Shown: positions 25,987 through 33,450, counted from the first letter of the stretch. The stretch is 36,110 nt of DNA from an uncultured Oscillibacter sp. (GCA_910584995.1 CAJUDW010000024.1:1-36110); one strand, 5' to 3'. Numbers and translations are program-made. Notes: generated by a model not told the origin, from the letters alone.

Positions 25987-26001
25987 CTAGTATACTAGTA
26001 G
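25984..26001. promoter_or_regulatory. Perfect 18-bp GTATAC-core operator at the TRAP promoter
   Basis: CTACTAGTATACTAGTAG is fully self-complementary, with its core at 25990-25995, and overlaps the -35 hexamer of the TRAP promoter. It is the best copy of the motif shared with the gntR and kdg promoters and resembles the UxuR/ExuR operator (ATTGGTATACCAAT). Confidence 0.8.
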
Positions 26002-26141
26002 AAGTTCCTCATTTCTTTTTGTGTAGTTCGCCAAAAAGTTCCCCGGGCTGTTGCGTTCCCTCCCCTATATTTGATAAGATAAGGAGGATTACGGTAATTG
26101 CCGCCCCCCATTTCCTGGGAGGCGCACAGAAGGAGTACATT

Positions 26142-26666
26142 ATGGAAAGAAATCTGATTGTACCGTCCAGGGTGGACACGGATACCTTTTTGCAGTTCGG
26201 GTTTTTCGACACCTTCCGCCTCCAAAGGCAGTGGCGCCGCCCGGCTCTGTTCGCGGCGATCCTCTGCGGCTGCGGGGCGGCGTGCCTGGCCTCCGGCCGT
26301 GAGGGCGGGACACTGCTGGGCGGCGTGCTGCTGGCGGTAGGCCTGGGCCTTCCCCTGATCTATGTGGCAAATTTCCTGTTTTCCCTGCGGCGGCAGGCAG
26401 GACGTTTGCAGCTGGACGGGAAACGCATCGTTTATACCCTCCATTTCCAGCCGGAAGGGGTGTCTGTCTCTACGGGGAAAGAAAACACCGCCTTTCCCTG
26501 GGCGCAAATCCACCGCGCTTACCGGGTCCCCGGCTGCATCTACCTTTATGCCGCACCCCGCAAGGCCTTCCTCCTCCCTGAAAACGGCCAGGAGGAATCC
26601 GTCTGGCAGGCCCTGATGGAATACCTGCCCCCGGAAAAGCTGGAGGATCGCCGCCGGAAGGAATAG
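26142..26666 (+). CDS. YcxB-like membrane protein
   Basis: A 174-aa protein with two adjacent hydrophobic segments (about residues 33-51 and 57-78), followed by a soluble YcxB-type domain (YTLHFQPEGVSVSTGKENTAFPWAQIHRAYRVPGCIYLYAAPRKAFLLPE). Function is unknown. AGGAG lies six bases upstream of the start. It is divergent from dctP, and the GTATAC operator is in the shared region, so co-regulation is possible. No strong promoter of its own is visible (TTGCGT at 26053 with a weak TAAGAT). Confidence 0.75.
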   Translation: MERNLIVPSRVDTDTFLQFGFFDTFRLQRQWRRPALFAAILCGCGAACLASGREGGTLLGGVLLAVGLGLPLIYVANFLFSLRRQAGRLQLDGKRIVYTLHFQPEGVSVSTGKENTAFPWAQIHRAYRVPGCIYLYAAPRKAFLLPENGQEESVWQALMEYLPPEKLEDRRRKE

Positions 26667-26775
26667 GCCCCTCCCTCCAAAGTGTTTTCCTCATGCGAAC
26701 ACTCCGGAGTGCGTACCCTTTGTCAAATTTTCCTTTTCCTGTAAGGCATCATACTATATATCGATCATGAAGGAA

Positions 26776-26820
26776 AACCGATCCCCTCTTCCGGAAGTGA
26801 AGGGCGGATCGGTTGTTTTT
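26776..26820 (+). terminator. Intrinsic terminator upstream of the kdg operon
   Basis: A 9-bp stem (AACCGATCC 26776-26784 with GGATCGGTT 26806-26814) with an internally foldable loop (CTTCC/GGAAG) is followed by GTTTTT. It ends transcription from the YcxB gene before the kdg promoter. Confidence 0.8.
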
Positions 26821-26856
26821 CACAAAAGGGGAAAAGTAAATTATCTATTTTGCCAC

Positions 26857-26886
26857 TTGCACTCTAGTATACAAGAATATTATAAT
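26857..26886 (+). promoter_or_regulatory. Predicted promoter of the kdg-uxaC operon
   Basis: TTGCAC (26857-26862) and TATAAT (26881-26886) are separated by 18 bp. The GTATAC operator fills the spacer. Confidence 0.8.
26864..26875. promoter_or_regulatory. GTATAC-core operator inside the kdg promoter spacer
   Basis: CTAGTATACAAG (core 26867-26872) lies exactly between the -35 and -10 boxes, an ideal place for repression by the GntR regulator. Confidence 0.75.
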
Positions 26887-26949
26887 GGTTGTGAAAGCGT
26901 GGAACACCATACCTGCCTACCTCAATTTTAATTCAGGAGGAACCAAGCT

Positions 26950-27909
26950 ATGAACGATGTGCTGCAAACTGCCTCCCATATCGGCATCATCCCTGTTATC
27001 GCCATTGAAGACGCCAACAACGCCGTGCCCCTGGCCCGGGCCCTCACCGCCGGCGGGCTGCCTGCCGCCGAAATCACTTTCCGCACCGCCGCCGGGGAGG
27101 AGTCCATCCGCCGGGTGGCCCGGGAGTGCCCGGAGGTGCTGGTGGGCGCCGGGACTGTGCTGAACCTGGATCAGTGCCGCCGGGCCCTGGACGCCGGCGC
27201 CCGGTTTATTGTCTCCCCCGGCTACAACCCTGAACTGGTGGACTTCTGCGTGAAAGAGGGCGTGGTGGTCCTCCCCGGCTGCGTCAACGCCTCCGACATG
27301 ACCCGGGCCTATAACGCGGGGCTGAAGGTGGTCAAGTTCTTCCCTGCCGAGCAGTCCGGCGGCGTGGGCTTTCTGAAAGCCCTGGCCCCGGTGATCCCCC
27401 TGAACTTCATGCCCACCGGCGGCGTGAATACGAAAAACCTGATGGACTACCTCTCCTTCGACCGCATTACCGCCTGCGGCGGCACCTGGATGGTGAAGAA
27501 GGACCTCATCGAGGGCCAGCGCTGGGAGGAGATCACCGCTATCTGCAAGGACGCGGTGAAGGCCATGCTGGGCTTTACCATCCGTCATGTAGGCGTCAAC
27601 TGCGCCGGTGAGGCGGAGGCGGAACAGACCGCCAAAACTTTCTCCGCCGTGTTCGGCCTGGACTGCAAAGCCGGAAACTCCTCCATCTTCGCCGGTTCCC
27701 TGCTGGAGTGCATGAAAAAGCCCTATCTCGGCAAAAACGGCCATATCGCCATTGGGACCAACAATGTGGACCGGGCGGTATACCATCTGGGCCTCCAGGG
27801 GGTGTCCTTCAACGAGGAATCCCGGAAAACCGACGCCAAGGGCAATACCACAGCTATCTACCTCCAGGAGGAGTTCGGCGGATTCGCCGTCCATCTGGTG
27901 AAAAACTAA
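26950..27909 (+). CDS. KDPG / KHG aldolase with C-terminal extra domain
   Basis: Cleaves 2-keto-3-deoxy-6-phosphogluconate to pyruvate and glyceraldehyde-3-phosphate, the last step of uronate breakdown. Residues 1 to about 205 are a class I aldolase barrel: general-base Glu41 in AEITFRT, GAGTVL, Schiff-base Lys129 in KVVKFFPAEQ, and PTGGV. Residues about 208-319 are an extension absent from the 213-aa E. coli Eda. It begins HVGVNCAGEAEAEQTAKTF and ends GGFAVHLVKN, with a layout like a glyoxalase/VOC half-domain (my inference). AGGAGG precedes the start. It is first in the kdg operon. Confidence 0.93.
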   Translation: MNDVLQTASHIGIIPVIAIEDANNAVPLARALTAGGLPAAEITFRTAAGEESIRRVARECPEVLVGAGTVLNLDQCRRALDAGARFIVSPGYNPELVDFCVKEGVVVLPGCVNASDMTRAYNAGLKVVKFFPAEQSGGVGFLKALAPVIPLNFMPTGGVNTKNLMDYLSFDRITACGGTWMVKKDLIEGQRWEEITAICKDAVKAMLGFTIRHVGVNCAGEAEAEQTAKTFSAVFGLDCKAGNSSIFAGSLLECMKKPYLGKNGHIAIGTNNVDRAVYHLGLQGVSFNEESRKTDAKGNTTAIYLQEEFGGFAVHLVKN

Positions 27910-27930
27910 TTTAGGAAAAGAGGCAGCATT

Positions 27931-28953
27931 ATGGGAAAAGTCATTACCTTCGGCGAGCTGATGATCCGGCTCCAGCCCTATAATTACGAGCGTTTTGTCC
28001 AGGCGGATCACCTGGAGTTCACCTTTGGCGGCGGAGAGGCCAATGTGGCGGTGTCCCTGGCCAATTACGGCCAGGACGTGGCCTTTGTCACCAAACTCCC
28101 CGCCCACGCCATCGGCCAGTGCGCCGTGAATTCCCTCCGGCGCTACGGCGTGGACACCTCCAAAATCGTCCGGGGCGGCGACCGGGTGGGCATCTATTTC
28201 AACGAAAAGGGCGCCTCCCAGCGGCCCAGCGTCTGCATCTATGACCGGGCCCACTCCGCCATCCAGGAGGCCTCTGCCGCCGACTTCCACTGGGACGCCA
28301 TCTTTGAGGGCGCCGACTGGTTCCATTTCACCGGCATCACCCCGGCCCTGGGGCCCAACGTGGTGGAAATCTGCAAAGAGGCCTGCAAAACCGCCAAGGC
28401 CAAGGGCGTGAAGATCTCCTGCGATCTCAATTACCGGGGCAAGCTTTGGACCCGGGAACAGGCCCGGGCCGCCATGACGGATCTCTGCCAGTACGTGGAC
28501 GTCTGCATCTCCAATGAGGAGGACGCCAAGGACGTGTTCGGCATTGAGGCCGCGGCCACAGACATCACCGCCGGGGAACTGAACAAGGAAGGCTACAAGA
28601 GCGTGGCCAAGCAGCTGGCGGACAAATTTGGCTTTGAGAAGGTGGCCATCACCCTCCGGGAGAGCAAGTCCGCTTTTGACAACGACTGGAGCGCCATGCT
28701 CTACGACGGCAGCAGCTACTGCTTCTCCAAACTCTACCACCTGCACATCATTGACCGCATCGGCGGCGGCGACTCCTTCGGCGGCGGCCTGATTTACGCC
28801 CTCCGGAAGGGCATGGACACCCAGGCAGCGGTGGAGTTCGCCGTAGCGGCCTCCGCCCTGAAGCACGCCATTGAGGGGGACTACAACTTCGCTACCATCG
28901 CCGAGGTGGAAAAACTGGCCGGCGGAGATGGCTCCGGCCGGGTCCAGCGGTAA
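27931..28953 (+). CDS. kdgK: 2-keto-3-deoxygluconate kinase, PfkB family
   Basis: Phosphorylates KDG to KDPG with ATP. It is a 340-aa ribokinase-fold protein with N-terminal ITFGELMIRL, the substrate lid GGGEANVAVSLANYG, the helix stretch ISCDLNYRGKLW, and the C-terminal PfkB motif DRIGGGDSFGGG in which Asp281 is the catalytic base. It starts 21 bp after the aldolase gene. Neighbours give the substrate assignment; other PfkB sugar kinases look similar. Confidence 0.92.
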   Translation: MGKVITFGELMIRLQPYNYERFVQADHLEFTFGGGEANVAVSLANYGQDVAFVTKLPAHAIGQCAVNSLRRYGVDTSKIVRGGDRVGIYFNEKGASQRPSVCIYDRAHSAIQEASAADFHWDAIFEGADWFHFTGITPALGPNVVEICKEACKTAKAKGVKISCDLNYRGKLWTREQARAAMTDLCQYVDVCISNEEDAKDVFGIEAAATDITAGELNKEGYKSVAKQLADKFGFEKVAITLRESKSAFDNDWSAMLYDGSSYCFSKLYHLHIIDRIGGGDSFGGGLIYALRKGMDTQAAVEFAVAASALKHAIEGDYNFATIAEVEKLAGGDGSGRVQR

Positions 28954-28970
28954 ACAAAAAATAGTGGAAA

Positions 28971-29007
28971 AGGAGGACGGCGGGGCCTTCCGCCCCGCCT
29001 ACCGTTT
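28971..29007 (+). promoter_or_regulatory. uxaC ribosome site separated from the start by a GC hairpin
   Basis: AGGAGG (28971-28976) lies 31 nt from the ATG at 29008, too far for normal initiation. Between them GGCGGGGC (28979-28986) and GCCCCGCC (28992-28999) form a perfect 8-bp stem with loop CTTCC. If folded, the effective distance falls to 10 nt. The next in-frame ATG (29020) has no ribosome site. Confidence 0.65.
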
Positions 29008-30441
29008 ATGAAAGCGTTCATGGACAAGGATTTCCTCTTGGAGACAGAAACCGCGCGGCACCTCTATCACGACTATGCCGCCAAGATGCCCCTGGTGGAC
29101 TACCACTGCCACATCTCCCCAAAGGAGATCTATGAGGACCGCCGGTTTGAGAGCCTGGCACAGGTGTGGCTGGGCGGTGAAAATCCAGACGGCACCTATT
29201 TCGGCGACCACTACAAGTGGCGGCTCATGCGCTCCCACGGCATCTCCGAGGACTACATAACCGGAAACAAAGACGGCGTGGAGCGGATTGAACAGTTTGC
29301 CCAGGCCCTGGAAATGGCCATCGGCAACCCCATGTACCACTGGTGTAACCTGGAACTGCGGCAGTTCTTCGGCTATGACAAGCCCCTGACCCCGGAAAAC
29401 GCCGGAGAGGCCGCCGCCTTCTGCGGCGAAAAGCTGCGGGAGGATCCCAATATGACCGTCCGGGGCCTGATCCGCCAGGCCAACGTAGCCATGATCGGCA
29501 CCACCGACGACCCTATTGACTCCCTGGAGTGGCATGGGAAAATTGCCGCCGACCCCAGTATTGACGTGAAGGTCTGCCCCTCCTTCCGTCCGGACAAAGC
29601 CATCAATATCAACAAGCCCGGCTTTGCGGCATACATCGCCCAGCTGGCGGAGAGCGTAGGCAAGGCCTCCCTCTCCACCACAGAGGAGATCTGCGCCGCT
29701 CTGACGGAGCGTCTGGAGTTCTTCCGGAAGATGGGCTGCCGGGCCAGCGACCACGGCCTGGACTATATCCCCTTCCGGCCTGTTTCCCCGGAGGAGAGCG
29801 ACGCCGCCCTGGCCAAGGCGCTGGGGGGCGGGACCGTCACCACGGAGGAGGCGGAGGGCTACCAGACCGCCCTCCTGCTGCACCTGGGCCGGGAATACCA
29901 CCGGCTGCACATCGCCATGCAACTCCACTACTCCTGCCTGCGGAACATGAACCAGCGGATGTACGCCAAAATGGGCCCGGATACCGGCTTTGACATGATC
30001 GCCCAGAATACCTGCGGCGGGGCCATTGCCCAGCTGCTCTCTGCCCTGGACAAGACCGGCCAGTGCCCGAAAACCATCCTCTACTCCCTGAACCCCGCCG
30101 ACAACGCCCAGCTGGGCACCCTTCTGGGCTGCTTCCAGTCCGACGAACTCCCCGGGAAGATCCAGCACGGCTCCGCCTGGTGGTTCAACGACACCAAAAG
30201 CGGCATGGAGGAGCAGATGAAGTCCCTGGCCAACCTGGGCCTCCTGGGGAACTTTGTGGGAATGCTGACAGATTCCCGCTCCTTCCTCTCCTACGCCCGG
30301 CACGACTATTTCCGCCGCATCCTCTGCAATCTGCTGGGCAATTGGGTGGAGAACGGGGAATATCCCAACCACGACGGCTCCCTGAAAAAGATCGTGGAGG
30401 GCGTCTGCTACAACAACGCCGCCCGGTACTTTGAACTGTAA
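29008..30441 (+). CDS. uxaC: Glucuronate isomerase
   Basis: Cytoplasmic amidohydrolase-fold enzyme that isomerises D-glucuronate to D-fructuronate (and galacturonate to tagaturonate). At 477 aa it is slightly longer than typical (about 470). It has the N-terminal VDYHCHISPKEIYEDRRF, the substrate stretch TTDDPIDSLEWH, FRPDKAININKPGF, ASDHGLDYIPF and the C-terminal WWFNDTKSGMEEQMKSLA / LTDSRSFLSYARHDYFRRILC. With no altronate genes nearby, glucuronate is the likely substrate. Start choice depends on the upstream hairpin-spaced ribosome site; Met5 is the alternative. Confidence 0.95.
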   Translation: MKAFMDKDFLLETETARHLYHDYAAKMPLVDYHCHISPKEIYEDRRFESLAQVWLGGENPDGTYFGDHYKWRLMRSHGISEDYITGNKDGVERIEQFAQALEMAIGNPMYHWCNLELRQFFGYDKPLTPENAGEAAAFCGEKLREDPNMTVRGLIRQANVAMIGTTDDPIDSLEWHGKIAADPSIDVKVCPSFRPDKAININKPGFAAYIAQLAESVGKASLSTTEEICAALTERLEFFRKMGCRASDHGLDYIPFRPVSPEESDAALAKALGGGTVTTEEAEGYQTALLLHLGREYHRLHIAMQLHYSCLRNMNQRMYAKMGPDTGFDMIAQNTCGGAIAQLLSALDKTGQCPKTILYSLNPADNAQLGTLLGCFQSDELPGKIQHGSAWWFNDTKSGMEEQMKSLANLGLLGNFVGMLTDSRSFLSYARHDYFRRILCNLLGNWVENGEYPNHDGSLKKIVEGVCYNNAARYFEL

Positions 30442-30445
30442 CGCC

Positions 30446-31633
30446 ATGGGAGATACAGTTTCACAGAGCCGGCGGGAGGATCTCCTGCTGCGGGGGACGT
30501 TGTTTGCCTTCTTTGTCAGCGGGGCAGCCTCCCAGCCCCTGGGATCTTTCATCCCCTTCCTGCGGGAAAGCTACGGGTTCAGCTATGACCTCTCCGGCGT
30601 GCTTCTCTCCTGCCAGTCTATGGGGAATCTGGCGGCGGTGCTGCTGGCAGGCATCCTGCCAGCATATCTGGGCCGGCGGCGGAGCGTGCTGCTGACCGGC
30701 GTATGGATGGCGGCAGGCTACCTGATTTTCGCCAGCGGCATCGGTGCCCCGGCGGCCCTTATCGCCGCCTGCCTCATGACCGGCGTGGCCCGGGGCGGCA
30801 ATTCCAATTTCGCCAACACCATGATCTCCACCCTGCCGGGGGAGAAGGCCGCCCGGGGCTACAACCTGCTCCACGGCTGCTTTGCCATCGGCGCCCTCCT
30901 CTCCCCCCTGCTGCTGGTGTTCTGCACCGCCCAATGGCCCCAGGGAGGCTGGCGGATCATGGCGGCGGGGCTGTGCCTGCTGTGCGTGGCCCAGCTGGCA
31001 GTCTACGTCAAAATGCCCCTGCCTCCGGAGAGCGGCGCCAAGGGCATCCGGACGGTGGATCGGAGTTTCTTAAAGGTCCGCCGGTTCTGGCTGGGCTCCG
31101 CCATGCTGTTTTTCTACATCTCCACGGAGTACGCCATTGTGGGATGGCTGGTTACCTATTTCCAGGATGCCGGTATCCTCCGGGCAGACTATGCCCAGAT
31201 GATGAACAGCCTCCTGTGGCTGGTGATCTTCCTGGGCCGTATGGCAGGGGCCGCCGTCACCGGACGGGTCTCCCGGGCAAAGCTGCTGCTGATTGACGGC
31301 TTCGGCCTCTTCGCCTTCTTCCTGCTGATGTTCCTCAGCCGGACCCCCGCGCCCATTATCCTGGGCCTCATGGGGGTGGGGGCCTTCATGGCCACCATCT
31401 ACCCCACCGCCTTTGCTTTCGGTAGCGACTGCGTAAAAGGCAATGACCTGGGGTGCAGCGTCATGATTTTCACCGGCAGCGCCGGGGGCGTCATCACCCC
31501 CGCCCTGGTGGGCTTTGTGGCGGAACAGGCGGGTATCCGGGCCGGTATGGGGCTGATTGCCGCCTATACTGCCCTGCTCCTGCTGTCCATCCTGCTGAGC
31601 GTATACAGCGCAGGCAAAGCCAGGGCCGCATAG
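30446..31633 (+). CDS. Major facilitator superfamily transporter, probable sugar/uronate permease
   Basis: A 395-aa membrane protein with about 12 predicted helices. The first loop motif is LPAYLGRRRSVLLTG and the helix 4-5 region is GVARGGNSNFANTMISTLPG, with a FucP/YfkF-like overall look. It follows uxaC by four bases without a clear ribosome site, so translation is probably coupled. A TTG five codons upstream, overlapping uxaC, is an alternative start. Position in the kdg operon suggests import of a uronate or export of a by-product; the substrate is not readable. Confidence 0.85.
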   Translation: MGDTVSQSRREDLLLRGTLFAFFVSGAASQPLGSFIPFLRESYGFSYDLSGVLLSCQSMGNLAAVLLAGILPAYLGRRRSVLLTGVWMAAGYLIFASGIGAPAALIAACLMTGVARGGNSNFANTMISTLPGEKAARGYNLLHGCFAIGALLSPLLLVFCTAQWPQGGWRIMAAGLCLLCVAQLAVYVKMPLPPESGAKGIRTVDRSFLKVRRFWLGSAMLFFYISTEYAIVGWLVTYFQDAGILRADYAQMMNSLLWLVIFLGRMAGAAVTGRVSRAKLLLIDGFGLFAFFLLMFLSRTPAPIILGLMGVGAFMATIYPTAFAFGSDCVKGNDLGCSVMIFTGSAGGVITPALVGFVAEQAGIRAGMGLIAAYTALLLLSILLSVYSAGKARAA

Positions 31634-31646
31634 CCAAATGCCGAAA

Positions 31647-31684
31647 GCCTGGGGATCCGAAAGCCGGATCCCCAGGCCGTTTTG
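31647..31684 (+). terminator. Intrinsic terminator of the kdg operon
   Basis: A 13-bp perfect stem (31647-31659 with 31665-31677) with loop AAAGC is followed by CGTTTT, 14 bp after the MFS stop. Confidence 0.88.
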
Positions 31685-31940
31685 CCTCTTGGCTGCTCCG
31701 GCAGCCCGGCCCAAAGATGACGTTGGCGGTAAATACCGTCTCCTTGGGGCCCGTCAGGATCTTGAGGCAGCGGCCCCGGTAAAATACCGGACAGAAGCCA
31801 TGTTTGAATCCCCCCCTGCCCGGAAATCTGCCGCGGGCCTCACCTCCGCCCCCGGCGCAGGCCTCCGCCGCCATACGGAAAGCCATCCAGGCATTGGGCC
31901 GGCCTGCGTAAAAGGCCGGCCGGGCCAGGATCCCTCCCAT
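31684..31940 (-). pseudogene. Possible decayed cupin-like gene remnant
   Basis: Inside the 452-bp gap between the MFS and SLOG genes, the minus strand reads FYRGRCLKILTG and then ETVFTANVIFGPGCRSS. This resembles the start of the cupin found in carboxymuconolactone-decarboxylase-type proteins, where ANVTFEPGCRNNWHIH is usual. The match stops where the metal-binding HxH should follow, at the kdg operon terminator, and the N-terminal part has no recognisable order. An extended -10 (TGCTATAAT) lies upstream. It could also be chance coding. Confidence 0.35.
31897..31921. repeat. GGCCGGCC-type hairpin
   Basis: A 9-bp inverted repeat (31897-31905 with 31913-31921) with a 7-nt centre and no T tract. 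It lies within the putative cupin remnant. Confidence 0.5.
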
Positions 31941-31960
31941 CTCCGCCCCCCGAGAGGCCG

Positions 31961-31969
31961 ATTATAGCA
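31961..31969 (-). promoter_or_regulatory. Extended -10 promoter element on the minus strand
   Basis: TGCTATAAT on the minus strand points into the putative cupin remnant. The -35 region is GC-rich and weak. No intact gene follows it. Confidence 0.45.
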
Positions 31970-32012
31970 TACCCCCAAGGGCGGGCGGAAGATGTCCCGC
32001 CGGAAAAGACAC

Positions 32013-32041
32013 TTTACAACGGAAAACAAATGTTCTATACT
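32013..32041 (+). promoter_or_regulatory. Predicted promoter of the SLOG-araC pair
   Basis: TTTACA (32013-32018) and TATACT (32036-32041) are separated by 17 bp, 45 bp upstream of the SLOG gene. Direct copies of ATACTG at 32037-32042 and 32049-32054 could be regulator half-sites. Confidence 0.7.
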
Positions 32042-32085
32042 GGATTTGATACTGTAAAAAACCAGGAAGAAGGGAGCGTGGGTGC

Positions 32086-32616
32086 ATGGCGGAGAGAGCC
32101 GTTTCCTGCTGCTTCACCGGCCACCGGCCCAACAAGCTGCCTTGGGGATATCAGGAACAGGATCCCCGGTGCCTGTCCCTGAAGCGGCGGATAATGGACG
32201 CGGTGGAAATTGCATTCAGCCAAGGCTACCGCCGCTTCCTCTGCGGCATGGCCCAGGGGTGCGATCTGTATTTCTGCGAATGTGCCCTGGCCCTGCGGGA
32301 GAAGCATCCGGGGCAGGTGACGGTGGAGGCGGCAATCCCCTGTCCGGGGCAGGCGTCCTCCTGGCCGGCGGCGGCCCGGGAGCGATACAGGGCCCTGGTG
32401 GCGGCCTGCGATTTGGAGACGGTGGTCTCGGAGCATTATACCGCCTACTGCATGCACCGGCGGGACCGGTACATGGTGGATCAGTCCTCCCTGATGATCG
32501 CCGCCTTTGACGGCACCGCCGGCGGCACCTGGTACACCATGGAATACGCCATGAAGCAGGGCCTCTCCATTGTGGATCTGCCCGTCCTAACGGCGGGAAC
32601 GGAGGCGCAGCCGTGA
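32086..32616 (+). CDS. SLOG/DUF1273 family predicted nucleotide-binding protein
   Basis: A 176-aa protein of the DUF1273 (YpsA-like) branch of the SLOG superfamily. It opens CCFTGHRPNKLPWG (TGHRP at residues 11-15), then RRFLCGMAQGCDLYFCE, AAIPCPGQASSWP and the C-terminal MVDQSSLMIAAFDGTAGGTWYTMEYA. SLOG folds bind nucleotides or nucleotide-derived ligands; YpsA has been linked to cell division in Firmicutes. It overlaps the AraC gene by four bases, implying a shared role. A GGGAG ribosome site lies nine bases upstream. Confidence 0.85.
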   Translation: MAERAVSCCFTGHRPNKLPWGYQEQDPRCLSLKRRIMDAVEIAFSQGYRRFLCGMAQGCDLYFCECALALREKHPGQVTVEAAIPCPGQASSWPAAARERYRALVAACDLETVVSEHYTAYCMHRRDRYMVDQSSLMIAAFDGTAGGTWYTMEYAMKQGLSIVDLPVLTAGTEAQP

Positions 32617-33374
32617 ATACCATCCTGTTTGTGGGGCAGCATCCCCGGACCTACGGCGTGCGCTGGCACAGCCACAGCCACTGGGAACTGGTGTACTGCA
32701 CCGGAGGGGAGGGGGCCTTCCTGTTCGAAAACGGCACCCGCCTCCCCTACCGGGCGGGGGTGGCCGCCGCCATCCCCCCAGGGGAGCGCCACGCCAACGC
32801 CAGCCAGGAGGGGTTTACCAATATTTTCCTCACCATAGAGGAACCCTCCTTCCCTTTCTGGGGGGCTTTCGCGGTGGAGGACGACGCGGAGGGGCACCTC
32901 CTTTCCGCCTTCTCCCAGGCCCGGTACTATTTCCTCTCGGATCTCAGCAAGCGGGAACTGGTTATGGCGGCTCTGGGGGATCTGATTGCCAGCTACCTGA
33001 TCGTCTACCGCAGCAGCCAGGAGCAACTCTCGGAGCCGGTGGAACGTATCCGGGCAGACATCCTCCGGCACTACACCCAGGCGGATTACGCCCTGGAGCA
33101 GGCCATCCGCCGCCAGCCCTTCCATTACGACTACCTGCGCAAGCGGTTCAAAAAGGAACTTGGGGTCACGCCCCTGGAGTACATGACCAATCTCCGGATG
33201 AAAAAAGCGGAAACGCTGCTGACAGCCATGGACAGCGGCGGATACTCCATGGGGGAGATTGCGGCACAGTGCGGCTATGATGATCCCCTGTACTTCTCCC
33301 GGGTATTCAAAAAGCGGTTCGGCTGTTCCCCCACCCGGTTCGCCAAGGATCGGGCGGCGGATTCCCCTCTCTGA
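32613..33374 (+). CDS. AraC-family transcriptional regulator
   Basis: A 253-aa regulator with an N-terminal cupin-like ligand domain (RWHSHSHWELVYCTGGEGAFLFENGTRLPYRAG) and a C-terminal double helix-turn-helix (about residues 150-250, ending MGEIAAQCGYDDPLYFSRVFKKRFGCSPTRF). It starts with GTG at 32613, in a GTGA overlap with the SLOG stop, and GGAGG lies seven bases upstream. Its position between the kdg operon and kduI-kduD suggests control of the kdu pair or of polysaccharide breakdown; this is inference. Confidence 0.9.
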   Translation: MNTILFVGQHPRTYGVRWHSHSHWELVYCTGGEGAFLFENGTRLPYRAGVAAAIPPGERHANASQEGFTNIFLTIEEPSFPFWGAFAVEDDAEGHLLSAFSQARYYFLSDLSKRELVMAALGDLIASYLIVYRSSQEQLSEPVERIRADILRHYTQADYALEQAIRRQPFHYDYLRKRFKKELGVTPLEYMTNLRMKKAETLLTAMDSGGYSMGEIAAQCGYDDPLYFSRVFKKRFGCSPTRFAKDRAADSPL

Positions 33375-33395
33375 GCCGGAGCCCCCGCCCTGCGA

Positions 33396-33450
33396 AGCCC
33401 TGGTATGGAAAAACCGGCTGTGCCGGTTTTTCCATACCAGGGCTGTCTTT
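33396..33450. terminator. Very long perfect hairpin, bidirectional terminator after araC
   Basis: A 23-bp perfect stem (33396-33418 with 33422-33444) with loop TGT. The inner part is A5-CCGGC/GCCGG-T5, the form of a bidirectional terminator, and GTCTTTT follows. Beyond it, 33451-33600 shows no gene or clear element. Confidence 0.75.

Noticed and set aside
26890..26904. TGAAAGCG after the kdg -10 as a CcpA (cre) site, and similar runs at the DUF4364 and uxaC starts
   Set aside because: Only the left half of the cre consensus matches. The right halves fail at the conserved positions, so I do not call catabolite-repression sites.
26767..26931. A 54-codon ORF starting MKENRSPLPEVKGG upstream of the aldolase gene
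   Set aside because: It runs through a clear terminator, then the kdg promoter and its operator, and it lacks a ribosome site.
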